Assembly (NCBI GenBank): GCA_964587885.1
Contig: CAZPME010000004.1
Location: 1 to 64,000 of the forward strand
DNA: 64,000 nucleotides
Reading direction: 5' to 3'
Origin: UBA60 sp964587885
GTDB lineage: Archaea; Thermoplasmatota; Poseidoniia; Poseidoniales; Poseidoniaceae
A program made the position numbers and the translations under genes. The notes under the pieces are model-generated. The model was not told where the DNA came from. It ran no database searches and was given only the letters and a program-made list of their open reading frames with translations. Shown here piece after piece: positions 28,050 through 37,570 of the stretch. Position 1 is the stretch's first letter, and every line of letters begins with the position of its first letter.

Positions 28050-29522
28050 ATGAAAGCTAAAAAACGAGTAATTGAAGCGGTGTTAGAGCGCTGTACAAGT
28101 GAACTCGTTGCGGCGATGGAGCGTAGCATTACTTCTTGGCCGATGCCGATGCCACCGCGCCAAGATCCGGATTTTCCGACGTTAATTCCAACAGTTCCAG
28201 AAGACCTAATTAAGCAGGCTTTAGGATTATTTCAGGCCGATCGTGGGGGATTTGAGAGAAATATTGCTACGACAGTAGAACTGGTAGTTCCGTATCGAAT
28301 GGGATTGTCAGAGGATCCTTATGATGAGCATGAAAAATGGTTGATGAGGCGACTAGATACAGTTAGTGAACGCATCCTTTTTGCAACTTGCACTAGTTGG
28401 CTGGCCGAAGCGATGGATGCTGAAGCCCCGGCGGTAGACAAGTGGTGGCTATCTATCTCTCTGCTCAATGGATTGGCAAACTCCCCCGAAGGTCAACCAG
28501 TACACCAAGGCTACCACCTCCTCGAGAGTATAGCCCTTGCTGAAAGACCAGGGACGTGGCACACACAACCTGATGACGGCCCCCATAACATGGCTTGGGA
28601 TCCACATGCCATCGTGCCGCGTAATGCTTTGACTGCCCATCACGAAGGTGCTCAAGCAGCTCAATGGTTACTTGAACGTCTTGAAGAAGGAGATGTGATG
28701 CGGCGACAATTATTGGTTGAATGGATTATTCTTCTGCTTGAGCGGAAAGAGTTGGTCGATTCTCTCGACTTGGCGACGTTGATGAAGCGCCGTGCTGCTG
28801 ATCCATCTGATATAGTTGCAGCACGATTAGTTGCTTCTTTACCACGATTAATTGAGGCAGATAAAGAGGCAGGTCTAGCAGTATTGTCTATATTGCGTAA
28901 TCGTGACGAGGTTAGTGTAAAGCGGGCTTTAGCAGATGTATTGACGCGTCTTTTCCGTAGAATTGAAAGTGAAGCGATACCACTATTGGAAGAAATGCTG
29001 GTTAGTGAAGATGACAATGTTCTCGCCGCATCTTCAGCTACAGTCGGCGATCTTCGTTTCCTTGACCAGGTCCGCTTTGCCGATACATTATCTCAATTAG
29101 TCGAACACCCTGTAGCAATCGTAAGGCGCAATTTGGTGCCTTCACTTAGGCATTATATCAGCACCTTTCCCCAAGATGAACGTGCCGTAGTCTCCCGCTT
29201 ATGGCTTGACGGCGACGAGGTCGTTTGTTCTCGCCTCCGTGAACTTTTTTTACGAATGGAAGAAGTCGACCCAGATAATTTTGGCTTACAAATAAGTAGA
29301 ATTAATGATGCAGATAAACAGGCATTGGCTGATTTTTGGAAAATCATGGAAATTCGAAATGCTGGCCGCAGTCAAGCATGGATTAGTTGGCTTGCTGGAG
29401 AAGGAGAAGTCCCGGCAGTAACCCCCCCTCCACAAGAAGAGGTTGGACCACAAACAAATATTGAACTTGAAATTCCTGATTTAGACTCAGCCTTGGACAC
29501 TATCGATGATTTATCTGATTAA
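28050..29522 (+). CDS. HEAT/ARM-repeat-like helical protein
   Basis: 490 aa, almost entirely helical. The middle (about 215-420) shows irregular repeats of paired helices such as DPSDIVAARLVASLPRLIEA, VSVKRALADVLTRLFR and VAIVRRNLVPSLRHYI, as in HEAT repeats. The C-terminus is acidic and ends 'SALDTIDDLSD'. Probably a protein-binding scaffold in the cytosol; partner unknown. A TATA-like 'ctataatag' lies at 27935-27943. Confidence 0.7.
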   Translation: MKAKKRVIEAVLERCTSELVAAMERSITSWPMPMPPRQDPDFPTLIPTVPEDLIKQALGLFQADRGGFERNIATTVELVVPYRMGLSEDPYDEHEKWLMRRLDTVSERILFATCTSWLAEAMDAEAPAVDKWWLSISLLNGLANSPEGQPVHQGYHLLESIALAERPGTWHTQPDDGPHNMAWDPHAIVPRNALTAHHEGAQAAQWLLERLEEGDVMRRQLLVEWIILLLERKELVDSLDLATLMKRRAADPSDIVAARLVASLPRLIEADKEAGLAVLSILRNRDEVSVKRALADVLTRLFRRIESEAIPLLEEMLVSEDDNVLAASSATVGDLRFLDQVRFADTLSQLVEHPVAIVRRNLVPSLRHYISTFPQDERAVVSRLWLDGDEVVCSRLRELFLRMEEVDPDNFGLQISRINDADKQALADFWKIMEIRNAGRSQAWISWLAGEGEVPAVTPPPQEEVGPQTNIELEIPDLDSALDTIDDLSD

Positions 29523-29569
29523 TTATTCTAAGCACGAAAGGTGATATCCGCGCGTCGAATCTGCGCGCC

Positions 29570-31663
29570 ATGCTCCGAGCCCAAATGAGCGCAACATCCT
29601 TTTTCATTGTCTTCTTACTGCTATCCTCACCATTGTTGTTGTGTGCGGCAGGCGATGAAGGCAGCGATACATCCCTCGAAGCGCGTGATATTGTCACATC
29701 ATTTTCAGAGGATGAAATTGTTTTCATAACTTGGCGAAATATCAATACAAATAATACAGAGTTGTTAGATGATTTGCATGAATCAACATATCAAATTGAA
29801 CGATTAACTATGGTCGATACAACGATCGCCTCAACTTCAATCATCGCCAGCGAAATTCCGGCTTGTGAAATCGGTGACAATAATGCTGCATGTTCTGCAA
29901 AAAATCACAGTGCTGAGTGGATGCCGCCGGAGGGGACTAATGGTTCATTCAAGTATCGGATTACTACCTTCACTCCTAACGGGCCAACCACGAATTTCAC
30001 TTCGGGATTATCTCAAACCGAGAATAGCCAAACCGAAATTGTTTCGTCTCATTGGGGGCCAACAAATATTTCTGCAAATTACAGTGCCCAATCTCAATCG
30101 ACAACAATCACTTGGGATAATTTACCCAACTTGTCTCAAGATACTCAGATTTGGGTTTGGCGACATTCGCAACCAGCGACTCGAAGTAATTGGGATAGTT
30201 TGAATAAAACAGTGATTCAAATAATCTTTGACTCATCTATCACTTCTTATACAAAAGAAATAGGAAGTGGAATTGAACGCTCGGTATATTATTCAGTTAT
30301 TTACAATAATGGAACCTTTTCTGATACGAGATTTATGCGTGATAATACTTTGACATCACCGACATATGAGGACACGGTTGTCCCAGAATTAATAGCTCAA
30401 CTCAGTGCAACCTTTGATTCCCAATTAGGCATAACTAGTCTTCATTGGGATTCGGGCGTGTTAGATACAAATTTAGTGGCTACCATCTGGCGAAGCCCTC
30501 AACCGATAACAAATATTTATTCGGAAATAGTTGTAGAAGTTGGATCTATTGATGGGAGATTAACCTCCTACGGCCACAATATTGGCGCTGGTGAATTAGG
30601 ATATTTTTGGTATGCAGTCACCTTGAAAGATAGCGTCGGTAACAGTATTATTTCATTATCGCCTCAGCACCCCACCGCTGGACCGATTTTTGAGAGTACA
30701 GTTGGTGAAGCAAATTCTACGATCCCTGGCAATGTATCAGCCCAGCAAATTGACGAGGCGACGATTTCAATTACATGGAATGATGTCAGCATTGTCAGTA
30801 ATGCAACATACCACATTTGGGCATCATATGATGGCCCGATAACACAAATTTCATTCAATGCTGGTGAAGTAGATTATTTGGGTAATACTACTGCTGAAAT
30901 AATGCAGATTTACATTATCATCCCACAAGATACAGAGCGTAATATCTGGTATGCAGTTACAGTGGAAGGGGCATGGGGTGGCCCTCAAGCCACTTACGAA
31001 AACCAATTGATAGTTGGCGGCATCAATTCAATGAATTCACCGATTTTTGCCGATAATTTAGCCCCTGAACAAATTAGTGATTTTAATGCAACCTCTATTG
31101 GTCCAAATCAAAGTATTTCTTTGGATTGGGCTCACGTAGATGCCGCAATAGAGTATCAATTGTGGGTAACAACAGAATTTAGTTTTGGACCATGGTGGAA
31201 TGTCAGTGAGGATGATGGTTGGACATTACTACAAACATACAATGCAACCGGTGGCACAAATAATGAATCGATTGAATATACTGGTGAACTACCAGTTCTT
31301 CTTGCTCTTGTATCAGTTGACTCATTAGGTCATGCAAACCATAGTCTGTATGGCGAACATCCTGTTGAAGTCATAACTCAAATTTTTGAAGCAAGTTGCC
31401 CAGACGGTTACGTATTAGGAGATATGGATAATTGTATTTCTCAATCTCAGCCAGATCATTCAGCCACACAAGAATCAATCATCGACGATAATTCGACGGA
31501 TACTGGCAGTAATAGCAATGATGAAATCGCAAGCGCCAATAGTGTTGTCGACAATGTATTCCCTATGCTTGCAATTGCTTTACTATTGTTTGTTCTAATC
31601 TCTACATTTTCTTCAAGAGAGCGAGATGATACACCAGTGCAAAAAGTGTTTGAGGAAGAATAA
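29570..31663 (+). CDS. Membrane-anchored surface protein with fibronectin-III-like repeats
   Basis: 697 aa. A signal peptide (about 1-27: FFIVFLLLSSPLLLCAAG) is followed by about five beta-sandwich repeats with FN3-type cores of the form 'ITxxWD', visible as TITWDNLPN, SLHWDSGVL, SITWNDVSI and SLDWAHVDA, each followed by a 'YxIW/YQLW' strand. Many N-x-S/T sequons suggest N-glycosylation. Near the C-terminus are an isolated Cys pair, a Ser/Asp-rich linker, one membrane helix (about 660-682) and a short charged tail. It meets the nucleotidyltransferase gene tail-to-tail with a one-base gap. Probable adhesin or envelope component. Confidence 0.78.
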   Translation: MLRAQMSATSFFIVFLLLSSPLLLCAAGDEGSDTSLEARDIVTSFSEDEIVFITWRNINTNNTELLDDLHESTYQIERLTMVDTTIASTSIIASEIPACEIGDNNAACSAKNHSAEWMPPEGTNGSFKYRITTFTPNGPTTNFTSGLSQTENSQTEIVSSHWGPTNISANYSAQSQSTTITWDNLPNLSQDTQIWVWRHSQPATRSNWDSLNKTVIQIIFDSSITSYTKEIGSGIERSVYYSVIYNNGTFSDTRFMRDNTLTSPTYEDTVVPELIAQLSATFDSQLGITSLHWDSGVLDTNLVATIWRSPQPITNIYSEIVVEVGSIDGRLTSYGHNIGAGELGYFWYAVTLKDSVGNSIISLSPQHPTAGPIFESTVGEANSTIPGNVSAQQIDEATISITWNDVSIVSNATYHIWASYDGPITQISFNAGEVDYLGNTTAEIMQIYIIIPQDTERNIWYAVTVEGAWGGPQATYENQLIVGGINSMNSPIFADNLAPEQISDFNATSIGPNQSISLDWAHVDAAIEYQLWVTTEFSFGPWWNVSEDDGWTLLQTYNATGGTNNESIEYTGELPVLLALVSVDSLGHANHSLYGEHPVEVITQIFEASCPDGYVLGDMDNCISQSQPDHSATQESIIDDNSTDTGSNSNDEIASANSVVDNVFPMLAIALLLFVLISTFSSRERDDTPVQKVFEEE

Positions 31664-31664
31664 T

Positions 31665-32444
31665 TCATCCAACAATTTCACGAATAGCCTCTAACGTCTC
31701 AAGAGTTTTTATCCCCATCATTTCAATTTCAGTTGCGATTGGAACACCATCAACTTCTAGCCCCTGTTTTAGACAGGCCCGTACCATTTCGTTAGGATAA
31801 CCCAGTTCGCCAGAATTGGTTAAGTATTTGTTTGCCTTAACATCAAATAAACTTTCATGCAATGGCTTGAGCACTTCATTTAGTGCAGTAAGAGAAGCCC
31901 AATAAGCCCCAATATTTGTTTCACCATACTGTGGCGCTTCAGCCCCCTCAAGATGACTCTCAACCGAATCGACAACCTTTCCGTAATCATCTCGAATTAA
32001 CGGGGCATATGGTGCATTCATGATGACAGTTGCAAGCGTGAAGGACAAACTATTTTCCATGTGGGATTCCAAAGATTTCTCTATGGTTTCATTTCTAACC
32101 AATGGCTGTGTTCCAAAGGAAACATAGACGTGTTCAATTGATGGATTTAGGAAACCTAGAGTTTCGTAAACAGCATTACCAGTCCCTAGTGCATTAGGTT
32201 GGGTTACTATCTGAACGACCCCCTCCAAACCACCAAGAGCTTCAAAATACTCCATCTCTCTATCTGGTGGAACAACCACAATAATTTGATCAAAGTCAAG
32301 TAATGAGTTTAGCAAATTTTCAATTACATAACGGGTAGATGGCATCCCTGCGATTTCAAGCAGGGGTTTGTGCGTGGTTACACCGCCTTCCAACATTCGT
32401 GCTCCTTTGCCACCACAAAGAAGCACAGCAGCAAACCCCGCCAT
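31665..32444 (-). CDS. Sugar/polyol-phosphate nucleotidyltransferase (GlmU/IspD-like fold)
   Basis: 259 aa from the ATG at 32444. A GT-A Rossmann-type nucleotidyltransferase: AAVLLCGGKGARM (about 5-17) binds NTP, 'THKPLLEIAG' carries the conserved Lys, and 'QPNALGTGNAV' resembles the GTG/GTA nucleotide-recognition loop of GlmU. 'YVSFGTQPLV' replaces the usual GDxPL metal loop, with Gly-Thr in place of Gly-Asp. Likely activates a sugar phosphate to an NDP-sugar for glycan synthesis; substrate not assignable. Divergent from the small membrane protein at 32496. Confidence 0.75.
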   Translation of the reverse strand: MAGFAAVLLCGGKGARMLEGGVTTHKPLLEIAGMPSTRYVIENLLNSLLDFDQIIVVVPPDREMEYFEALGGLEGVVQIVTQPNALGTGNAVYETLGFLNPSIEHVYVSFGTQPLVRNETIEKSLESHMENSLSFTLATVIMNAPYAPLIRDDYGKVVDSVESHLEGAEAPQYGETNIGAYWASLTALNEVLKPLHESLFDVKANKYLTNSGELGYPNEMVRACLKQGLEVDGVPIATEIEMMGIKTLETLEAIREIVG

Positions 32445-32495
32445 GGCCCGCCATAGCCCACAGGGTTTCAAGCCCGCGCCCCCTGCGAATGGCTG

Positions 32496-32936
32496 ATGGC
32501 CGATTCTCAGACCGATTTTCCGAAGCCAGAATGGCGCTATTATTTGGCTATTGGCCTCGTTTTAATCATTCAAACCTGGTTTGATATTACCCCAGGGGGG
32601 CCGTGGGATAGTAGGTCATTTTCCCGAGGAATTCTTGGATTATGTGGGTTGGCTCTAATTTATTTATCTTGGTTTAGATTTACCTTTGAGCGCACCGATC
32701 GGGTAATTCCTACCCTAAACCTCTGGAAAAACCCACACACAAGTGTTCGCCATCTTGCTCTATTAGGAGCAGTTTTTGTCCTAATGGCTTGGATTATTGG
32801 TGGCCTGCCTAATGGTATGGTTCCCGAACCAACTGGATTACTGCTCAATCTTTTTGGACTGCTGATGCTCCTACAGGCACTCTATGTCTATCTCGTGATT
32901 AGTGGCATACTCGCTGATTCTAATGAGGAAGAATAA
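32496..32936 (+). CDS. Hypothetical four-pass membrane protein
   Basis: 146 aa with four hydrophobic segments (about 14-30, 44-60, 86-104 and 112-137) and short charged ends. No family recognised. It ends one base before the RNase H stop codon on the opposite strand. Possible leaderless start; the 51-bp divergent space to the nucleotidyltransferase gene holds any promoter. Confidence 0.65.
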   Translation: MADSQTDFPKPEWRYYLAIGLVLIIQTWFDITPGGPWDSRSFSRGILGLCGLALIYLSWFRFTFERTDRVIPTLNLWKNPHTSVRHLALLGAVFVLMAWIIGGLPNGMVPEPTGLLLNLFGLLMLLQALYVYLVISGILADSNEEE

Positions 32937-33473
32937 TCAGCGTTGGCCCGGTTTCCAAAAAGTAAACGGTATTGGTAATTCACCAGCAGCAGCACGACTG
33001 GCAAGGTGGTCTGCTCTTTCATTCCAACGATGGCCGCGATGAGCTTTGACATGATTCCAACTTAATTTGTATAATTGCCCAACTTCGTTCCATAGCGATC
33101 GAACCCGCTTTACCAAAGCGAGGTTTGCTTTGGCCTTCCAAGTTCCATCGGCGATATTTCCAGCGTAAGTTGAATCGGTGCGGATTGTGTATTCACCATC
33201 GCTTTGATTGGTTAATATCCACCGTAGAGCGTGAGCAAAGGCCGATAGTTCCCCAGTATTATTGGAGCCGATTTCAGCACCGATAAAGTCATCATTATTA
33301 TTGTCAGTGATGACTTTTCCGAAATTCTCAATCAATAATTCACCTACTCCTTTGCCGAGCCCGGTATCGCCCACCACAACCACATAACCCCATCCAGCAG
33401 GAGTATTTGCATCGACATTCTGATTGCCTAAGCACGACCCATCGACGTAGATTGTATGGTTTTGTATGGACAT
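32937..33473 (-). CDS. rnhA: Ribonuclease HI family protein
   Basis: 178 aa from the ATG at 33473. All four acidic positions of the RNase H fold can be placed: TIYVDGSC (Asp), NNTGELSAF (Glu), IRTDSTYA (Asp) and HVKAHRGHRWNERADHLA (catalytic His and final Asp). It cleaves RNA in RNA:DNA hybrids during replication and R-loop removal. An insertion with 'DNNNDDFIGA' precedes the Glu motif. An in-frame TTG at 33485 would overlap the gcvH stop; the ATG leaves an 8-bp gap. Confidence 0.9.
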   Translation of the reverse strand: MSIQNHTIYVDGSCLGNQNVDANTPAGWGYVVVVGDTGLGKGVGELLIENFGKVITDNNNDDFIGAEIGSNNTGELSAFAHALRWILTNQSDGEYTIRTDSTYAGNIADGTWKAKANLALVKRVRSLWNEVGQLYKLSWNHVKAHRGHRWNERADHLASRAAAGELPIPFTFWKPGQR

Positions 33474-33481
33474 TACAACCC

Positions 33482-33862
33482 TCAAGCAATCAATGCCTGA
33501 TAGGCTTCAGCAGACAATAAGTCCGCGGTATTTTCGGCATCTGATAATTTCATTTTGAAAATCCACCCCTCACCATAAGGTTCTTCATTGATTTTTTCGG
33601 GAGCATCTTCTAAGTCTTCATTCACCGCGATTATTTCACCGGCCAAAGGTGAGAAAATCGGTGAGGCTGACTTTACCGATTCCACAATTGCAACCTCCTG
33701 GTGCTCTTCACATTGCTCGCCAACTTCTGGTAATTCAATGTAAACGATGTCAGTTAGTGCCTCTTGAGCATGGTCGGTAATACCGACGGTGGCTTCACTC
33801 TCACTAATGCGCAACCACTCGTGTTCAGCGGTGTAGAATAATTCGGCTGGTGTTTGGGTCAT
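33482..33862 (-). CDS. gcvH: Glycine cleavage system H protein (lipoyl carrier)
   Basis: 126 aa from the ATG at 33862, the usual length. The landmarks are EHEWLRI, VGITDHAQEALTDIVYIELPE and the lipoyl site 'IVESVKSAS' with the modifiable Lys, followed by FSPLAGEIIAVNEDLEDAPE and GWIFKMK. It shuttles the aminomethyl intermediate between P, T and L proteins, none of which is encoded here. In archaea with incomplete systems, stand-alone H proteins may also serve lipoate relay. The open frame upstream to 34021 is unconserved and overlaps the neighbouring gene. Confidence 0.95.
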   Translation of the reverse strand: MTQTPAELFYTAEHEWLRISESEATVGITDHAQEALTDIVYIELPEVGEQCEEHQEVAIVESVKSASPIFSPLAGEIIAVNEDLEDAPEKINEEPYGEGWIFKMKLSDAENTADLLSAEAYQALIA

Positions 33863-33923
33863 ACTATCAACAAACCTTCCGCAGTGCGGGTAGTGGGTCA
33901 ATGTTTCCCTCTTCTTTACAGGT

Positions 33924-34268
33924 TTACTCTTCTTGAGATAATTCCTCAGAAAGGAGATTTGCTTCGAGTTTTGCCCATGCCCCTCCAAGGTCCAAATCCT
34001 TTTGCTCAAGCGCAACTTCATCCTTCATCCGCTCAGCAAGCATTTCATCATTTTCATCTGGAAATAATCCTAATAGAAAACCACCTTTACCTTCACCCAT
34101 AGTTAACCCGAGGAATAGACAAATCATCGCAATCAAAGGAATCGCCCAACCGAACTGGAAGTTATCTACCCCCAACATTCCACGTTGCATGGCTAGTCCA
34201 CTGACTAACATCAATCCAAGACCAGTTCCTAGGAGGAGGCGTTGTGCTGCAGCGGCGGGGTTCTCCAT
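33924..34268 (-). CDS. Hypothetical small two-pass membrane protein
   Basis: 114 aa: two hydrophobic helices (about 10-27 and 38-58) followed by an acidic, probably helical cytosolic tail (about 70-114) ending LSEELSQEE. It lies between the THEP1 and gcvH genes on the same strand with 45- and 61-bp gaps. No family recognised. Confidence 0.65.
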   Translation of the reverse strand: MENPAAAAQRLLLGTGLGLMLVSGLAMQRGMLGVDNFQFGWAIPLIAMICLFLGLTMGEGKGGFLLGLFPDENDEMLAERMKDEVALEQKDLDLGGAWAKLEANLLSEELSQEE

Positions 34269-34313
34269 GGTAGCCCACTATACCTAGTGCAAATGAAACC
34301 AACGCATACAGCA

Positions 34314-34898
34314 TCAGTAAGTTTCATGCATCAATTTGTGAATCTTGTACGGTAATAATGCGCGATTTACTGGAGTAACTTCGAGAATTCGCGCATCATC
34401 CCGACGACGAATATCCTGCAACAAAGGGTGGCGGCTTTTCTTGTGTAGGGCAAGAATCGTTGGTTTATCGACTTCAATAGCCAATCGAACTGCGGCCACA
34501 AAGGCTTCTGATTCAACTGCGAATTTACCGATTTCATCAATTACAATCATCTCACATTCGGAATGAGCGAATTCAATAGCCGGGACCGCGACCCTTTCAA
34601 GTTCTTCTAAATTCAAACCATAGCCGAGCACCCTCAAACGAGTATCGATGTCTTTGTGAGCAATCACTCCTTCCTCACCAGTACTAATGTCAATACACTT
34701 GTAACCAACGCGCTCACCATTTTCAACTAAAGGCTCGGTACGCATACCACCTATTATATTGAAATCGCTAGGATCGCCACCACGTTGTAGGATTTCCTTT
34801 TTACGTTCATCAATTAGCATAGTAACTACTTTTTCCATCACCGCACTTTTGCCACTGCGCGGGAGTCCAGTAATACCTATTTTTGGATGAATCCCCAT
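34314..34898 (-). CDS. THEP1-type nucleoside-triphosphatase
   Basis: 194 aa P-loop NTPase: KIGITGLPRSGKSAVMEKVV contains the Walker A, 'GGMRTEPLVENGERVGYKCIDI' (two adjoining parts) is the family-typical segment, and MIVIDEIGKFAVES is Walker B with the following acidic residue. This matches archaeal THEP1/NTPase_1 proteins, which hydrolyse NTPs in vitro; the in vivo role is not settled. The ATG at 34898 is preferred to 34919 because the conserved strand begins right after it. Upstream of the small membrane protein on the same strand. Confidence 0.88.
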   Translation of the reverse strand: MGIHPKIGITGLPRSGKSAVMEKVVTMLIDERKKEILQRGGDPSDFNIIGGMRTEPLVENGERVGYKCIDISTGEEGVIAHKDIDTRLRVLGYGLNLEELERVAVPAIEFAHSECEMIVIDEIGKFAVESEAFVAAVRLAIEVDKPTILALHKKSRHPLLQDIRRRDDARILEVTPVNRALLPYKIHKLMHETY

Positions 34899-35011
34899 AT
34901 GCTTACCCCCCAAAAACACTTACTACGATTAATAATGGAGTGAGGTGCCTATCTTAAAGGAAACGGTAAGCGGAAATCAAAGACCCTTATCCGGAAACCA
35001 CGTTATGTAAT

Positions 35012-37009
35012 TCAACCATGATTCTCCGTATTCAGAGAAGGAAAGTCCAATGGCAACATTTCTAATTCGTAATTGTTGACGTTATTATTTGCTGCCCAAG
35101 CGCGCGCCCACTCGTCTAACTTGTCATCATTCAATCTTGAACATAGCCAAGACAGACCATCAGTTAAGGAACCATGTTCATCGGTTAAGCGAGACCTTAC
35201 AGCAGATGGGATCTCAATGTGATTGACACTATTTCCAAGCACACATCCTTTCGGCATAACAACCCAGCGTAGTCGTCGCTGTTGATGGGCATTGACGATG
35301 GCTTGACAAGCCAAGCGCGGTTCGTTAGGAGATTTGATTTCACCAGTCCAGCGTGCTTGTTGGCGCTCATTAGCACGTGAAGGGATTCCCTTTTCGAATG
35401 CAGGGTGTCGCAGACTAATTCTCCCTTCTCCATCGTCGGTAAAATGAACTCCACGAATAAATGGTGTACCTTTACCACCACCACTCCATGGCTTGATATG
35501 AGATGCATGACTAGTCTGATCAATTTCTCCGACTCGAACTTTAACCGATTCACCCCCAACAGTCAGGATACCGAGTGGTTCGGTAAGGCGAGGCTTGTGC
35601 GAGAGGTCATCGACGGTTGAGAGCAACTTCTTGCGCTGCTCAGGTGAGCGTGGAAGGCGTGGAACCCCCCATTCGCCTCGGGTCCATCGTTCCCAACGGG
35701 TGATATCCAAAGTAAGAACTGGAACACTTGATTTGAAGCCTTTACCGTCAATTAGTAAATCTGTTCTGTCCATTGGCCCAATCATATTCAATCCTGTTGT
35801 AGCGCCCTTGGCTACGACGGAAATTACAACTACGCCTTGACTAATGCCAGAGAACAAACAGTTGCCTTCATCGAAGAACCAGATATTTTCCCACTCATGT
35901 TTGCTGACCAATAATTGGCGAAGCGGAGAACTACTTTGCTCGCGTAGCAAGCTATCGGGGACAATAATTCTCAGACGGCCACCGGTGTCGAGGATTTGTA
36001 AGCCGCGCTCAATAAATAAGCGATAGAGGTTGACATTTCCGCGCATAGTCGAAAAGCGCTTCACTTCACCATCACGCAATGAGCGCAGCGCTTCTCCTAA
36101 TTCCTTTCGTAATTTACTACCTTCAGGGTGGCCACGAAAACGGTCTTTTATTCGCAACCACGGGGGATTAGCGAAAAGCAGTTTTGGTTTAGTTTCAAAC
36201 GGCCATGTACCTTGCAGAGTATCGGCTTGTCGCACCACGCCGGACAATATTTTTTCAGCTTCTTTGCGCCCAATTCTATGTTCGCTAGATTCGTTATCAA
36301 GAGTAGCTAAATCACGTCGCACCAATTCAAGGAAAATACGTTGTTTTGTCACTTCGATTACTAAATTTGAAACGTCACACATTTGCAGGTTATTCAACAA
36401 ACGTCGAGTGTCTTCAAGTCGCAACTCTGAACTCCAATTTTTACTTACAAGAGCATGATGCTTGAGTATTCGAGCAGTAAACAAACCCCCGCCAGTAGCA
36501 GGGTCGGCGACAGGAAGGGTTACTCCACTTCGAGTACGGAGGTTATTTTCAATATCTTGTAGGGAAGACGGGTCGAATTCGGGCGCGTCATCGTTTTTTA
36601 GGTGCGAGAGATTGAGTTGAGCAATTTGTTGACGGAATCCAGGTGGTAGTGCATCAAGTGGTAAGGACGAGTGACCTTCTGGCTCTGCAACTTTCTCTTG
36701 AGGCGCCTCTAGAAATTCTGAAGCGACAATGGAATCAGCCAATTTTGGCGGAGTTGGATGTGCCCCTCTCGGACTCCTGCCATCTAATTCAGCATCGTGT
36801 CGAGCCAGCAAATGATCGAGAACATTTCCGGGGTCAGTTAGCAATGTCGCTGGTAGAGTTGGCCATTCTTCAGGAAGATGGGCGGCAACTGGTGATCGCT
36901 TACGTAGAGACTCTTCCCAAGCGACTAACCAAATACGAATTTGTTCGGGTCTGTCTCCAAGAACTCGGTCGAGTCTTGCATACCAACCACTTACTCCATC
37001 GTGTCTCAT
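35012..37009 (-). CDS. N6-adenine DNA methyltransferase, probable orphan (type IIG/Eco57I-like architecture)
   Basis: 665 aa from the ATG at 37009 (GTG at 37021 possible). Motif I VADPATGGGLF (about 167-177) binds S-adenosylmethionine and motif IV FANPPWLRIK (about 280-289) is the NPPY/W catalytic motif of N6-adenine methylases. The region from about 480 on, with 'GVHFTDDGEG' and a 'GNSVNHIEIP' strand, looks like a target-recognition domain. The N-terminal 165 residues show no PD-(D/E)xK nuclease pattern that I can see, and no restriction subunit is adjacent. It may protect DNA, mark replication or be part of a defence set. It follows the TerB pair on the same strand. Confidence 0.82.
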   Translation of the reverse strand: MRHDGVSGWYARLDRVLGDRPEQIRIWLVAWEESLRKRSPVAAHLPEEWPTLPATLLTDPGNVLDHLLARHDAELDGRSPRGAHPTPPKLADSIVASEFLEAPQEKVAEPEGHSSLPLDALPPGFRQQIAQLNLSHLKNDDAPEFDPSSLQDIENNLRTRSGVTLPVADPATGGGLFTARILKHHALVSKNWSSELRLEDTRRLLNNLQMCDVSNLVIEVTKQRIFLELVRRDLATLDNESSEHRIGRKEAEKILSGVVRQADTLQGTWPFETKPKLLFANPPWLRIKDRFRGHPEGSKLRKELGEALRSLRDGEVKRFSTMRGNVNLYRLFIERGLQILDTGGRLRIIVPDSLLREQSSSPLRQLLVSKHEWENIWFFDEGNCLFSGISQGVVVISVVAKGATTGLNMIGPMDRTDLLIDGKGFKSSVPVLTLDITRWERWTRGEWGVPRLPRSPEQRKKLLSTVDDLSHKPRLTEPLGILTVGGESVKVRVGEIDQTSHASHIKPWSGGGKGTPFIRGVHFTDDGEGRISLRHPAFEKGIPSRANERQQARWTGEIKSPNEPRLACQAIVNAHQQRRLRWVVMPKGCVLGNSVNHIEIPSAVRSRLTDEHGSLTDGLSWLCSRLNDDKLDEWARAWAANNNVNNYELEMLPLDFPSLNTENHG

Positions 37010-37106
37010 CCCCGTCCCCACTTAGATGGTGAAGCCATCGCATATGAACCCATATGGCGCGCCCAAGAAATACCGCACATTTTGAATGTTGCAAGCAGAA
37101 ATTAAT

Positions 37107-37562
37107 TCATTTATCCAGTAGCGTTTCATCACCGAGAGTATTCGTTGAAATTAAACCACGACCCCTTGCCTCCAATTCCCACTTTTCCGCCACCCAAGCA
37201 ATTATTTCAGCAACAACATTCTCATCCAGCCCGCTAATTTTGTGAACTCGGGCAAGGATTTCCAACTCCCTTTCATCATAGTCTCCATCGCATGCAGCGA
37301 TCAAAAAGCCGTCGCGTAATACCAATCTTGCAGTAGTTTGGTCGAGGCGCAATAACAAGTCATCAATTCGTGCATCATTAGCTAATAATTGCCGCATTTG
37401 TTCACGCGATTCAGGATGTAATAATGCACTACCCATGGCTTGTTCAAGAGCAGCCATTTCTTCCCGCACTAATTCTCCATCAGCCGAACAGATAGCCGCT
37501 AATAACGAGATATAGAGGCGCTTCTGCTCTTCGCTAAGGCTGTCGACAATATCGGGTAGCAT
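37107..37562 (-). CDS. TerB-like helical protein, copy 1
   Basis: 151 aa, all-helical, beginning MLPDIVDSLSEEQKRLYI. Two TerB-type acidic turns are visible: 'AICSADGELVREEMAALEQ' and 'IAACDGDYDERELEILARV', the D-G-x-x-x-x-E pattern of the TerB/DjlA N-terminal fold that can bind metal. It is clearly paralogous to the next gene upstream (start MLPD, AMGSALLHPESREQMR against RMGTALLSPGQRKEVR). TerB-domain proteins occur in stress-response and tellurium-resistance-associated systems. Function here unknown. Confidence 0.7.
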   Translation of the reverse strand: MLPDIVDSLSEEQKRLYISLLAAICSADGELVREEMAALEQAMGSALLHPESREQMRQLLANDARIDDLLLRLDQTTARLVLRDGFLIAACDGDYDERELEILARVHKISGLDENVVAEIIAWVAEKWELEARGRGLISTNTLGDETLLDK

Positions 37563-37570
37563 GACAATCT

